Shown here piece by piece: positions 51,602 to 61,345 of a stretch of 64,000 nucleotides of DNA. Source of the DNA: Arsukibacterium tuosuense (lineage in GTDB: Bacteria > Pseudomonadota > Gammaproteobacteria > Enterobacterales > Alteromonadaceae); contig NZ_OBEB01000003.1 of assembly GCF_900215315.1 (NCBI RefSeq), positions 186,001-250,000 on the forward strand, in the 5' to 3' direction. A program made the translations under genes and the position numbers. The notes below the pieces were generated by a model. The model ran no database searches and was not told the origin of the DNA. It saw nothing but the letters and a program-made list of their open reading frames with translations. The stretch's first letter is position 1. Each line of letters begins with the position of its first letter.

Positions 51602-52441
51602 TCAACCCGGCAATTGCCGTGGAATTTTAACCGTGAAACAGCTTCCGCTGCCTGGCGTACTACTGATATCAATAGCGCCACGGTGTTTTTCGACAATACT
51701 TCTCGATAATGGCAGACCCAGGCCGGTGCCTTGTCCTTTAGGTTTAGTGGTATAAAAAGGCTCAAAAATCCGGCCAAGTTCTGCTTTGCTCATGCCCTTG
51801 CCATTATCACTTACCTTAAACCAAACCCAGTTTTCATCAAAGCCAGTCGTTATCCGGATAATACCATTTTGCTCAATGGCTTGCGCTGCATTTAGTAACA
51901 AGTTAAGCATAACCTGGTTAAGCTGTGATGGAATACAGTTTAGCTTAGGTAATTCAGCAAACTCTTTAACAACTTCAGCTTTGTACTTCAATTCATTACT
52001 GATCAGGTTCAGGGTCGACTGGATCCCCTGATGAATATCAGCCTCCACGAATTCTGCCTCTTCAATATGCGAAAAGTCTTTCAGATCACGAATTATCTCC
52101 ACCACACGCGCCAGGCCTTGCTCCGACTCCTGCACCAGTTTGGGTAAATCTTCACACAAATAATCAAAATCAAAGTGGGCCCACAACGCAGTACGAGATG
52201 ACTCTTCAACTTGTTTACTCAATAATTTAACCAGATTAATTAAACTACTGGAATATTCTGCCAGCATTTTCATGTTGGACGACACATAACCGATAGGGTT
52301 ATTAATTTCGTGGGCAACGCCAGCCGCCAATTGCCCTAGTGACGCCAGCTTTTCCGATTGTAGCAGCTGCTCTTTTAGCACCTGCAGCTGAATTTGCATC
52401 TGTGCTAACTGTTGCTTTTCTGAGTTCCCGGGCTGACTCAT
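51602..52441 (-). CDS. Soluble histidine kinase without sensor domain
   Basis: This 279-residue protein has a short coiled coil, a HisKA domain with LASLGQLAAGVAHEINNPIG (phospho-His) and an ATPase domain with NLLLNAAQAIEQNG, VSDNGKGMS and KGQGTGLGLPLS. There is no membrane or sensor domain, so input probably comes from the large GGDEF-EAL protein whose gene overlaps it in ATGA (52438-52441). It may phosphorylate that protein's C-terminal receiver or the operon's other receivers through the HPt protein. Confidence 0.9.
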   Translation of the reverse strand: MSQPGNSEKQQLAQMQIQLQVLKEQLLQSEKLASLGQLAAGVAHEINNPIGYVSSNMKMLAEYSSSLINLVKLLSKQVEESSRTALWAHFDFDYLCEDLPKLVQESEQGLARVVEIIRDLKDFSHIEEAEFVEADIHQGIQSTLNLISNELKYKAEVVKEFAELPKLNCIPSQLNQVMLNLLLNAAQAIEQNGIIRITTGFDENWVWFKVSDNGKGMSKAELGRIFEPFYTTKPKGQGTGLGLPLSRSIVEKHRGAIDISSTPGSGSCFTVKIPRQLPG

Positions 52442-55400
52442 AGCTCTCCCGTTTTCGCAGTTTGCTGTTGCTGATACTGAACAAAGGCTTTCTTAATTTC
52501 CTGGCGCAGTTCATCCTCCTGCCAGGGCTTGGTCATAAACTTATAAATAGCGCCTTTATTAATTGCCTCAGTGACCGACTTCAGATCGGTATAGCCGGAT
52601 AACACGATTCGGATGGTATCCGGGTACATATCTTTAACCTGACTAAGAAACTCAGTACCGCTCATGCCAGGCATCCGTTGGTCGGAAACAATAACCTGCA
52701 CCTGATTCAGTGCCAGCACTTCAAAGGCCTGCATGGCACTGGTACAACTAAGAATGTGGTACCCTTCGCGCCGCAGTGACCGGGTTAACGCGCTGAGAAT
52801 ATTTTCTTCATCATCAACCAGCAAAATGGTTCTGGCATCATCGATTATCGCGGGCCTGATAATCCGGTTTTGCTGATAATTCTGCAGGTAGTGTTCCAGT
52901 TTATCCGCTGGCATTGGCCTACCAAAATAATAACCCTGATACTCGTCACATAAGTTTTTCCGCAGTAAAGCGGCCTGTGCTTCGTTCTCGACGCCCTCGG
53001 CAATTACTTTAATATTCAGGTGGTGGGCCAGGCTGATGATCGCCTTACTGATTGCTGCATCACGTTTATCTGACACAATATCCTGAATAAAGCTGCGATC
53101 AATTTTCAGTTTATCAATGGGCAGGCGTTTTAAGTAACTTAAACTGGAATAGCCGGTACCAAAATCATCAATTGATATTTTTACACCCAGCTCCCGTAAC
53201 TGCTGCAGTTTAGTAATCACCTGTTCAGTGTTTTCAAGTAATACCGACTCCGTCAGCTCAATTTCAAACCAGCGGGAGTCTAAGCCACTTTGCTGGATGG
53301 TTTCTTTCAGATGCTCGACAAAATTTACCCTGGCAAACTGAATAGACGAGACATTAACCGCCATTACCACGCAGGCAATACCCCGGTCAATTAATGACTG
53401 ATTATACTGACTGGCTTGCTGCATTACCCAGTTACTCAGGGGCACAATTTCACCAATGTTTTCTGCCAGCGGTATAAACTCATCCGGGCTGATAAACCCA
53501 AGCTCAGGGTGCGGCCAGCGTAGCAAAGCTTCTAATCCGACGACATCACCACTGATGGCGTCTATTTGCGGCTGGTAGTACAACTCAAATTCATTGTTAG
53601 CGATGGCTTTTCTTAACTGCGCCCGGAGGTTTAGCTGTTTACCAGAGGCGTTTTCCAACTCACTGTTATACCACTGATAATTGTTGCGGCCCTGCTGCTT
53701 GGCCCGGTACATGGCCAGGTCCGCCTGCTGCACTAAGTGCATTGGTTCAACTAAGTTGTCATCCGGAATACTGATACCAATACTGGCAGACATGTGCAAT
53801 TCCTGATTACCCAGCTCTAACGGCGTGGCGACGATTTCAAGGATCCGCTCAGCCACCGACTCAATTTCTGGTACGTCTTCCAGTTCAGTCAGTAGCAGCA
53901 CAAATTCATCACCGCCTATTCTGGCAAGGGTATCCCCCGGGCGGATACAGCTTTTAATCCGCAACGCCATTTGGTTCAACACCTCGTCACCTGCTAAATG
54001 GCCAAGGCTGTCATTGATTAACTTAAAACCATCCAAATCAATAAATAGTATGGCAATTTTCTGCTGGCGGCGCAGCACCTGCTGGCAACTTTGGTATAAA
54101 CGGTCTTTTAACAACGCCCGGTTCGGTAAGCCGGTCAGCAGATCATGCGAGGCATTATAAGCCAGTTCCTGTTCAAAACGCTTATGCGCAGTAATGTCGG
54201 TTTGAACACCGACATAATGGCTTATTTCGCCACTTTCATCCGGCACCGGAGCTAAAAACAACTTGTTCCAGAACAAGCTATTGTCTTTACGATAATTTTT
54301 CATCACCACGCTGCATTCCTGCTGCCCGGCAATGGCGCGGCGGATCAGGGTGTTGACTGTGTTATCCGGCTCTGCGCCCTGTAGCATCCGGCAATTCTGA
54401 CCAATGATCTCGTCAAAGTTATAGCCGGTAAGTTTCTCAAATGCCGGATTAACATAAACTACCGGCTGGTCATCTTGATGCAAATCAGCAATAACAATAC
54501 CGTTAGACGTTGCGTCGACAGCCCGTTTAAACAATCGCAATTGTTGTTCTGCTTTTAACTGCTGGGTAATATCTTTTGAGATACCGATAACACCGGTTAC
54601 CTTGCCGTCTTCCCAGGTAGGTACTATCGAAATATAGAGCTCAAGCTGCTGGCCCTGACGGGTAACAATACAGGCTTCAAACCGTTGCGGATTGCCGCCC
54701 AGCACATTGGCAAAATGTTGCTGTACCCGCAGTAAATCCGCTGGCAAGATAATCTGGCTGTAATGCATTCCGGTCAGCGTTACCAGGGAATGCTGTAATA
54801 AATGACATCCAGCCTCATTCATATCGGCAAAGCAGCCATCGGGCTTAATAACATATACCGGTTCCGGGTTATGATGAAACAACGAACGATATCGCTGTTC
54901 ACTCTGTTGCAACTTACGCTTTTGCGTTGCCCGCTCTATTGCAAGTGCGGCAAAGCGACTGCAGGTCGTCATCAGTTCCAGCTCATCTTTAGTAGCGGCT
55001 CTGACCTCAGAGCAACAAAGGGCAATAGTACCCAGCACCTCTTGCTGCAGTGACAGCATCGGTATTGACCAGCATGCCAGTATGCCCTCCGCCAACGCGG
55101 CAGGAGCGTAGTCATGCCATCTTATATCGGTCTCGAGAGACTGGGCTACAACCAATTTTTTATGGTAAGCGGCTGCGCCACAGGGGCCGACATTATCTGT
55201 AACAGGTACGTTTTTAGCCGTACTTTTATACGTATCCGACAGCGAAGGTGCCGCCGCTAAGTTTAAGTAATCGCCTTGCTTTAACATTATCGACGCTCGC
55301 ACGGCGCTACTTTGCTGCTCTGCCATCAGGCAAATCTGGTTTAAGATCCCGGGCAGTGGCTGTTCAGTCGAGATCATACTTAGTATTGACTGTTGATCAG

Positions 55401-57267
55401 CCTCATATTGTTCAGCCTTAACGATATCGTTAAAATTGCGACCTATCGCATATAATAAACCCTGGCTGGGCACATAATTGGCCACCCACATAATGTGTAC
55501 AACCCCGCCATCTTTGCAAACATAACGGTTCCGGAAGTTGTCAGTTAGTTTACCGCTTACTATTATTTGTGCGGCTTCGTCCTCGGTCATGACTTTGTCA
55601 TCAGGGTGAACAAAATCAATAAAAGGCTCCCCGACTAATTCGTCGGGCAAATAGCCAAGGATTTGCTGGCAAGAGGCGCTGACTTTGACAAAGTGTCCTT
55701 TTGCATCAATAACACAAATCATGTCAGCGGAATTGCTCATAATTTGTTGCTGCTGCAACTGCAAACGCTTCAGTTCAGTGATGTTATGTCGTAATTTATC
55801 GTTAGTGGCCAACAAGCGAATGCGGTGCCGTTGGCTTTGTTGATACAGTTTCTGACTTAACATAACCAGTAAGGTAGTAAACCAACCCGCGATTAAAATA
55901 ACTTCTGCCGTTACCAGGCTACTGGTTAAACCGGTTTTCAGGTTGGTGAATACCCTCAACTCCCAGTTAAGCTCGGTCATAAAATTAATATCAAAAAAAC
56001 CAATAGCGGTGATATCAGCGACGCTGGTGGCCGAATCATATATGGTGATTTGTTGCTCAGGCTGAACAAGCCGCACAAAATAACCTTGAGGTACGATATC
56101 CGCTAAGATTTTTTTCAGGGTACTGGCAGTATCAACACTTGCCACCAACTGTTTTACCCCCGCATCATTACCAGTTGGAAAACGGATGCAGATAAAAACA
56201 TGGTCAACGAAACCGTCATAATGCAGGGTTAACTCAGGTTCAGAAAAATCATCAGTTTGCGGCGCAATTCTTCCGATATTCTGGCGTACCAGGTATTGGT
56301 TGAACCAAGGCAATTCGTCCTGCCGCTGCGCTTTGGCGTACTGAATTAACCCATCGTCACCGGCAACAGCAAGGTAATCGATATAAGGATAATCACGTAA
56401 GTAACTTTGAAATTCGACGTTTAAGTAGGTCTTTGCCAGTGTTGAATCGGCCACCGCTATTCGTTCTGCCTGGCGATACATTAACGCACGCTGCTCGGCA
56501 ACAATTTGATCAAGACTATGCTGCAGCCTGTCCGCCAGCTCTGTCGCTGACTGCGATATTCGGCTTTGTAACTGATGCGCATAATTAAACCACAGTAACG
56601 TGGATGAAAGCGCAATAAAACCCACCAGTAACCAGCCGTTTCTGGGTAAGAATGGGTTAACACCAGGCCACTTAACATAAGGAAGACAAATACTGCCGAC
56701 GGCCAACAGCATCAGGTAAAGCGCCGTATAAGTTGATGCCGAAAGGCTGGGACTATAAAAAAGATCAGTGATTAACAGGGTCTGACTGATTAAAACAGTT
56801 AAAGATAAACCAAGTAATCCCACGTTAGCCACAAGCCGCACCAGCAGGGCTAAACTGATACCAGACACCATCGGGCGGTTACTCCAGCCAAGCCAGGGTG
56901 CGCACAACAGCAACAAGCCGAGACATTGCCATAAGGGCAACCTGTTTTGTCCACTCAGCCAGCCAATATTGTCAATGAAGGCATCGGGCAGGTGCCAGAA
57001 TAGCCCTGCACCAATCAACATGGCGACAGCCAACATACCGCTGAAAACCAGGTAGCGCTTGTTAGCCACGGCCCCAATTAAAATTAGAATTGCAGCCAGC
57101 AATCCCAAAGCGCTATCTGGCAACATCACAAACCGGTAGGTGGCCGCCTGGTTAAATAAAATAGCATTTGCCAAAACCAGCAGCGCCGCAAAAGAAACAA
57201 TAATGATATTACTGTAGAACAGACAGTTAGAAATTAACCGGTTAAGTTGGAAGCGTTTACTCGTCAT
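52438..57267 (-). CDS. Membrane multi-sensor c-di-GMP protein: PAS-GAF-PAS-PAS-GGDEF-EAL-REC
   Basis: The 1609-residue protein has about seven membrane helices (1-230), an extracytoplasmic sensor of about 210 residues and another helix (about 455-475). PAS (500-620), GAF (640-790) and two PAS domains follow, then GGDEF with an intact LARIGGDEFVLLL, EAL with GLEALLRWPHP and DDFGTGYSSLSYLKRLPIDK, and a C-terminal receiver (ILLVDDEENI, IVSDQRMPGMSG, KFMTKPW). Both cyclase and phosphodiesterase motifs look active. A C-terminal receiver on a membrane GGDEF-EAL protein lets the phosphorelay in the same operon control it. Overlaps both neighbours by 4 nt. Confidence 0.92.
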   Translation of the reverse strand: MTSKRFQLNRLISNCLFYSNIIIVSFAALLVLANAILFNQAATYRFVMLPDSALGLLAAILILIGAVANKRYLVFSGMLAVAMLIGAGLFWHLPDAFIDNIGWLSGQNRLPLWQCLGLLLLCAPWLGWSNRPMVSGISLALLVRLVANVGLLGLSLTVLISQTLLITDLFYSPSLSASTYTALYLMLLAVGSICLPYVKWPGVNPFLPRNGWLLVGFIALSSTLLWFNYAHQLQSRISQSATELADRLQHSLDQIVAEQRALMYRQAERIAVADSTLAKTYLNVEFQSYLRDYPYIDYLAVAGDDGLIQYAKAQRQDELPWFNQYLVRQNIGRIAPQTDDFSEPELTLHYDGFVDHVFICIRFPTGNDAGVKQLVASVDTASTLKKILADIVPQGYFVRLVQPEQQITIYDSATSVADITAIGFFDINFMTELNWELRVFTNLKTGLTSSLVTAEVILIAGWFTTLLVMLSQKLYQQSQRHRIRLLATNDKLRHNITELKRLQLQQQQIMSNSADMICVIDAKGHFVKVSASCQQILGYLPDELVGEPFIDFVHPDDKVMTEDEAAQIIVSGKLTDNFRNRYVCKDGGVVHIMWVANYVPSQGLLYAIGRNFNDIVKAEQYEADQQSILSMISTEQPLPGILNQICLMAEQQSSAVRASIMLKQGDYLNLAAAPSLSDTYKSTAKNVPVTDNVGPCGAAAYHKKLVVAQSLETDIRWHDYAPAALAEGILACWSIPMLSLQQEVLGTIALCCSEVRAATKDELELMTTCSRFAALAIERATQKRKLQQSEQRYRSLFHHNPEPVYVIKPDGCFADMNEAGCHLLQHSLVTLTGMHYSQIILPADLLRVQQHFANVLGGNPQRFEACIVTRQGQQLELYISIVPTWEDGKVTGVIGISKDITQQLKAEQQLRLFKRAVDATSNGIVIADLHQDDQPVVYVNPAFEKLTGYNFDEIIGQNCRMLQGAEPDNTVNTLIRRAIAGQQECSVVMKNYRKDNSLFWNKLFLAPVPDESGEISHYVGVQTDITAHKRFEQELAYNASHDLLTGLPNRALLKDRLYQSCQQVLRRQQKIAILFIDLDGFKLINDSLGHLAGDEVLNQMALRIKSCIRPGDTLARIGGDEFVLLLTELEDVPEIESVAERILEIVATPLELGNQELHMSASIGISIPDDNLVEPMHLVQQADLAMYRAKQQGRNNYQWYNSELENASGKQLNLRAQLRKAIANNEFELYYQPQIDAISGDVVGLEALLRWPHPELGFISPDEFIPLAENIGEIVPLSNWVMQQASQYNQSLIDRGIACVVMAVNVSSIQFARVNFVEHLKETIQQSGLDSRWFEIELTESVLLENTEQVITKLQQLRELGVKISIDDFGTGYSSLSYLKRLPIDKLKIDRSFIQDIVSDKRDAAISKAIISLAHHLNIKVIAEGVENEAQAALLRKNLCDEYQGYYFGRPMPADKLEHYLQNYQQNRIIRPAIIDDARTILLVDDEENILSALTRSLRREGYHILSCTSAMQAFEVLALNQVQVIVSDQRMPGMSGTEFLSQVKDMYPDTIRIVLSGYTDLKSVTEAINKGAIYKFMTKPWQEDELRQEIKKAFVQYQQQQTAKTGEL

Positions 57268-57653
57268 AATGATATTGGCGGCCCCCTACCAGGTTTTTCA
57301 ATACTAAGTTTGTCGATACACTGTATTAACGCGGTTTTGCTGCAAGGTTTTGCCAGCACGGCATCTAACTTCTGCTCTGTTACCAGCTGCTGCAGCGCGA
57401 CATCGACATCACCTGACATTAACACCCTTTTGATCAACGGGAAGCGCTGCTGTAATTGGAATAACAGCATACTGCCGGTTATGCCCGGCATTTGCTGGTC
57501 AATAAACGCAATGTCGACATTCGCCAGCTCAGAGGTGGTCCAAACTTGCTCCGGAAATGACAGAAAAACGCATTGATGGCCTGAGTTATGTAACATGCGC
57601 CGATAGGCACTGAGCACAAAAGCGTCATCATCCACAAACAACAACTTAATCAT
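57264..57653 (-). CDS. Single-domain response regulator
   Basis: The roughly 129-residue protein is a stand-alone receiver: KLLFVDDDAFVLSAYRRM, phospho-Asp in DIAFIDQQMPGITG, Thr/Ser in VLMSGD and Lys in VLAKPCSKT. There is no output domain. The start at 57653 lies within the end of the HPt gene (8-nt overlap) and its stop overlaps the next start in ATGA. It probably passes phosphate between kinase and HPt or acts as a phosphate sink. Confidence 0.85.
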   Translation of the reverse strand: MIKLLFVDDDAFVLSAYRRMLHNSGHQCVFLSFPEQVWTTSELANVDIAFIDQQMPGITGSMLLFQLQQRFPLIKRVLMSGDVDVALQQLVTEQKLDAVLAKPCSKTALIQCIDKLSIEKPGRGPPISL

Positions 57654-58041
57654 GGGTATCGTTTTGCAACTGCAAATTGTTGTGTTGTTGCAAATCGCTA
57701 TTGAGCTTTGCCAGCAATGCAGGCCATACGTCATTCAACAGCAGCAAGCAATCTGTTAATACAGTCTGGTCGCTTTGTCTCGCCGCCTGCTCTGCAGTCT
57801 GGCACCAGGCCATCAACTGAGCAGCCCCCACTAAACCACACATGCTTTTTAAGCTATGGCTCAGTCTGGCAACCTCACTGAACTGGCTGGCCGCAGCTGC
57901 CTGTTGCAACTGAGCCATATAATTTTGAGCTTCATCCCGAAAACCGGTTAATACCTGGCAAATAGTGTGCGCACTGTCATCACCGTACATCTCAGTCAGA
58001 ACGGTTAAATCCAGGACAGCCTGCCCGGCCAGGTTAGTCAT
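57646..58041 (-). CDS. HPt-domain phosphotransfer protein
   Basis: The 131-residue helical protein contains the HPt signature ARLSHSLKSMCGLVGAAQLM with the phospho-His in HSLKS. Such proteins relay phosphate between receivers. It is encoded between two receiver proteins and overlaps both genes by 8 nt, which strongly implies a multistep relay in this operon. Confidence 0.9.
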   Translation of the reverse strand: MTNLAGQAVLDLTVLTEMYGDDSAHTICQVLTGFRDEAQNYMAQLQQAAAASQFSEVARLSHSLKSMCGLVGAAQLMAWCQTAEQAARQSDQTVLTDCLLLLNDVWPALLAKLNSDLQQHNNLQLQNDTHD

Positions 58042-59002
58042 CAGCTACCTCGTTATCAGTGTCAGTAATCTGAATAATCGGCCGGTTGCAGGTTTGCATC
58101 CACCAGTAAGACAGTCGTTTTAATAACACCAGCACCTGACTATGGTGTTTAATATTAATATTGTTGAGTTCCAGCACATGCGGCTTTAGTTTTTCCAGCC
58201 GCTGTTGAAACAACAACCAGAAATCGCGTCGTTGTTCTTTGTTTTTAATATTTTTTGAGATATGAAATAAATAATCAGCGGCCTCACAGGCACGTTTACG
58301 CTCACTTTCAATCGCGACCGGCTTGCAGTTGCTAACAAAAACATTGTGAAAACAACTAACATTAAAGGCAAAATTCCGCATCCGCCGGTCCAGCTGAAAA
58401 TAACCGGTCGTGGCTTTATCCGGCCATACTAAAAAATCTTTTTTCTCTGCAGTCTTACTCCCGGCACCATCTTGCTCAGCATCGTCAGCCTTACTTTCCG
58501 GTAATTCACGGACAATGGCGACACTAAAACCGCGATCTGCCGGTGGCTCGCTAACGACAGCACCAGAATCCGCCACTAACTGTAAATAGTGGGCGACCGG
58601 CTTAATCGCTTTATGATGCTGTAAGTGATGTTGAATTTTTTTTGATAACAGTGCCGAAGTGATTGGCTTGGCGAGAAAGTCGTTCACATCAAAGGTGATG
58701 CTTTGTTCAATTACATCCCGGTAGGCATTGCCGGAAAACATAATAATTGGAATATCATGCGAGGTGCTGGCAAACAAACCGGCGCGAATGCGCTGCACCA
58801 GCTCCAGGCCTGATGGCGCTCTCATCTCAATATCAGTGATCAGTAAATCAATTGACTCGTTTTCCAGAAATTCTGCCGCAGTTTTCCCGTCCAGCGCTTT
58901 AAATGCCCGGCAACCAGCAACTTTATTGGCGACACCATACAAAAAATCACACATCAGTATGACATCATCTACCACTAACACATGAACATTTCTTGATAAC
59001 AT
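58034..59002 (-). CDS. Response regulator with a C-terminal domain of unknown type
   Basis: The 322-residue protein starts with a receiver domain (VLVVDDVILMCDFLYG; phospho-Asp in LLITDIEMRAPSG; Lys in FLAKPIT). After a variable linker there is a C-terminal domain of about 130 residues, mostly helical, with DRRMRNFAFNVSCFHNVFVS and EQRRDFWLLFQQRLEKL. No known output fold is recognised. It is the first gene of the operon and overlaps the HPt gene by 8 nt. Confidence 0.82.
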   Translation of the reverse strand: MLSRNVHVLVVDDVILMCDFLYGVANKVAGCRAFKALDGKTAAEFLENESIDLLITDIEMRAPSGLELVQRIRAGLFASTSHDIPIIMFSGNAYRDVIEQSITFDVNDFLAKPITSALLSKKIQHHLQHHKAIKPVAHYLQLVADSGAVVSEPPADRGFSVAIVRELPESKADDAEQDGAGSKTAEKKDFLVWPDKATTGYFQLDRRMRNFAFNVSCFHNVFVSNCKPVAIESERKRACEAADYLFHISKNIKNKEQRRDFWLLFQQRLEKLKPHVLELNNINIKHHSQVLVLLKRLSYWWMQTCNRPIIQITDTDNEVADD

Positions 59003-59151
59003 AAATGAGGAAAAACCTGCAATTTGAATAAAAAGGGACTTTTACAGCGTCAAAATTGCCAAAGTACAACTCTGCTTATACAGCCTTAATTAGCGGATAG
59101 CAAAGCTTATCCTGCACAGGGCGAAGGTAGTGGCAGCTGCTAATTTAGCAA

Positions 59152-59820
59152 TCAGAATGTTACGGGGGCCTTTAACTTTTGTTGCAGACCCGTTAGCGGA
59201 TGGCTAAAGCTAATACTTTCAGCATGTAACAGCAGGCGATCTGCTGCTGCAATGACTGCATCATCGCCGTATAAGGTGTCACCAAGGATGGGGTGGCCTA
59301 TGGCCTGCAAATGCAGCCGCAGCTGATGTGAGCGCCCGGTTACCGGAGTCAGCAGCAAACGGCTTTGTTGGCTGGCTGTATCGCGGCTTAGCACCTGATA
59401 ATACGTCAGCGACGGTTTGCCGTTACTGCAAATTTTATAAAGCGGCCGGTTTACCGGATCAGCGGCTATCGGCAGGTTAATCTCCCCCTGATCCTGCTCA
59501 ACCAACCCGGCGACAACCGCATGATACTGTTTACTGATAGTGCGGGCCTGAAACTGCTTACTCAGCTCAGACAGCGCTCTTTTGCTCAGTGGCAACAATA
59601 CGATGCCAGAAGTATCGTAATCCAGCCGGTGCACAACCGTCGCACCCGGCCACTCCCGCTGCACCCGGCTAATCAGACAGTCTTTATTCTCAGGATGGCG
59701 GCCAGGAACTGTTAATAGCTTAGCGGGCTTACTGACCACCAGCAGCTGTTCGTCCTCATGCACAATGGCAAAGGGCTGGTCGGTTGCCTTAAGCACTGTC
59801 AGTTCAGAAATATCAGCCAT
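59152..59820 (-). CDS. RluA-family pseudouridine synthase (paralog)
   Basis: The 222-residue protein has the RluA-family catalytic motif VVHRLDYDTSGIVLL (Asp of HRLD), then [30 protein letters not shown] and HPILGDTLYG. It isomerises uridine in an rRNA or tRNA. It is shorter than RluC/RluD, has no S4 domain, and differs from the RluA orthologue encoded divergently 130 bp away. Its N-terminus (LVVSKPAKLLTVPGRHPENK) is closer to the RluA2-like subgroup. The start at 59820 (ATG) is preferred to GTG 59835. Confidence 0.88.
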   Translation of the reverse strand: MADISELTVLKATDQPFAIVHEDEQLLVVSKPAKLLTVPGRHPENKDCLISRVQREWPGATVVHRLDYDTSGIVLLPLSKRALSELSKQFQARTISKQYHAVVAGLVEQDQGEINLPIAADPVNRPLYKICSNGKPSLTYYQVLSRDTASQQSRLLLTPVTGRSHQLRLHLQAIGHPILGDTLYGDDAVIAAADRLLLHAESISFSHPLTGLQQKLKAPVTF

Positions 59821-59950
59821 AAAATTTCTACCCACTACGTAAAATGCCAGAATGTGCTATCTGGTTTGCGTCTATTATGCCTGATAAGCGGTTTGTCTGC
59901 AGGGCAAAATCCGTTATGCTGCAGGCCGGATTGACTGCTGACCTTTTATT

Positions 59951-60658
59951 ATGGCCGCTAGCTTTAATTACAACCCACCCACTGAACCCTGGCTTGATAT
60001 TTTATATCAGGACAAGGACATTATTGTTCTGAATAAACCCAGCGGTTTGTTGACGAACCCCGGTAAGGGCCCGGCGTTAGCCGATTGCCTGTTTAGCCGG
60101 GTAAAAGCAGAATTTGAATTAGCCCAACTGGTCCACCGGCTTGATTTAAGTACTTCAGGTGTGGTGGTGATAGCACTGCGGCGTAAAGCTGAGCGTGAAC
60201 TCAAGCGCCAGTTTGCCGAGCGTGAAGTTAAAAAGCGTTATCTGGCAGTCGTGGCTGGCCAGTTAATACCAGCAAGTGGCAGTATTGACTATCCTCTCGC
60301 CGTGGACACAGAACAGGCTCCCCGCCAAAAAGTCTGCAGCTTAACTGGCAAAGCTGCTCTGACTCACTATCGGCTGTTACAGCAACTACCTGACGCCGCC
60401 CTGGTTGAACTGCTGCCAGTGACAGGCCGCTCACATCAACTTCGGGTGCATATGCTGGCACTGGGCCATCCTATCCTCGGGGATGCATTTTACGCCCCTG
60501 CCCCGGTTTTAGCCGCCGCGCCGCGCTTGCTGTTGCACGCAGCAAGCTTACAGTTCTGCCACCCCTATTCAGGCAAAGCGCTTGAATTTACAGCAGATAC
60601 TGACTTTGTCACGGCCAACGGCGAACTGAATTGGCCAGCGCAAGACTTTAATTGCTAA
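59951..60658 (+). CDS. rluA: RluA, 23S rRNA/tRNA pseudouridine synthase
   Basis: The 235-residue protein follows E. coli RluA (219 residues): [47 protein letters not shown] with the catalytic Asp, [33 protein letters not shown] and [11 protein letters not shown]. RluA makes pseudouridine 746 in 23S rRNA and position 32 in some tRNAs. It is divergent from an RluA-family paralog. Confidence 0.9.
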   Translation: MAASFNYNPPTEPWLDILYQDKDIIVLNKPSGLLTNPGKGPALADCLFSRVKAEFELAQLVHRLDLSTSGVVVIALRRKAERELKRQFAEREVKKRYLAVVAGQLIPASGSIDYPLAVDTEQAPRQKVCSLTGKAALTHYRLLQQLPDAALVELLPVTGRSHQLRVHMLALGHPILGDAFYAPAPVLAAAPRLLLHAASLQFCHPYSGKALEFTADTDFVTANGELNWPAQDFNC

Positions 60659-60758
60659 GCACACTGGTAAATTAGTAACAGCTGACTATATTGATTTCAA
60701 CTGCCTGCACATTTGTAGGGCCTGGCAGCTAATAATGACAATAAAGCAGGAGTTTACA

Positions 60759-61160
60759 ATGAGTGTGCTAGGTGAATTTAAAAGCTTTGCCATGCGTGGC
60801 AATGTCGTGGATATGGCTGTAGGGATAATTATTGGTGCCGCTTTTGGCAAAATTGTCTCGTCTTTTGTCAATGACGTTATTATGCCGCCGATTGGTGTCT
60901 TACTGGGTGGCGTTAACTTTCGAGATTTAGCGGTAGTCATTCAGCAAACGACAGAAAGTCAGGCCGAAGTTGTGATTAAGTACGGCATGTTTGTGCAAAC
61001 CATCATTGATTTTATCATTATTGCTTTTGCGGTATTTGTTGGTGTTAAAGCAATGAATTCTATGAAGGCAAAAGAAGAAGCTAAGCCGCCGGCCGTCGCC
61101 GAAGTCCCGGAGGATACTAAATTACTGGCAGAAATCCGGGATTTGTTGAAAAAGTCGTAG
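60759..61160 (+). CDS. mscL: MscL, large-conductance mechanosensitive channel
   Basis: The 133-residue protein (E. coli 136) has [20 protein letters not shown], a first helix [20 protein letters not shown], a periplasmic loop, a second helix ([18 protein letters not shown]) and a C-terminal bundle ([15 protein letters not shown]). It opens on membrane stretch to release solutes during hypo-osmotic shock. The start at 60759 has AGGAG 9 nt upstream; the in-frame ATG at 60735 is not favoured. A terminator follows. Confidence 0.97.
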   Translation: MSVLGEFKSFAMRGNVVDMAVGIIIGAAFGKIVSSFVNDVIMPPIGVLLGGVNFRDLAVVIQQTTESQAEVVIKYGMFVQTIIDFIIIAFAVFVGVKAMNSMKAKEEAKPPAVAEVPEDTKLLAEIRDLLKKS

Positions 61161-61186
61161 CAGAGTTTAATTAAGTTAACCTGAAA

Positions 61187-61211
61187 AAAACGTCTCTCGC
61201 TGAGACGTTTT
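61187..61211. terminator. Rho-independent terminator of mscL
   Basis: AAAACGTCTC-TCGCT-GAGACGTTTT forms a 10-bp stem with a T-run on the plus strand and an A-run usable as T-run on the minus strand. Confidence 0.9.
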
Positions 61212-61345
61212 AGCACATTAGCTTACTCGCAAAGGAGGTCGGAAACCCGATCTGGTCGGCGCAGAGTGTCTGAGCCCTGCCGAAGGTAGCAGGGCGAGTT
61301 GCTGCGACGAGCCAGAGCGGGTATTGCGACCGTATAGCTACACCG
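61212..61345. other. Spacer with short hairpins, unexplained
   Basis: The GC-rich 134-bp spacer between the mscL terminator and the S9 peptidase stop contains CCCTGC-N8-GCAGGG and TCGG-AAAC-CCGA hairpins. It has no ORF of note, and it looks different in composition from the neighbouring spacers. It may be a dispersed repeat, but no second copy was found in this window. Confidence 0.3.
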
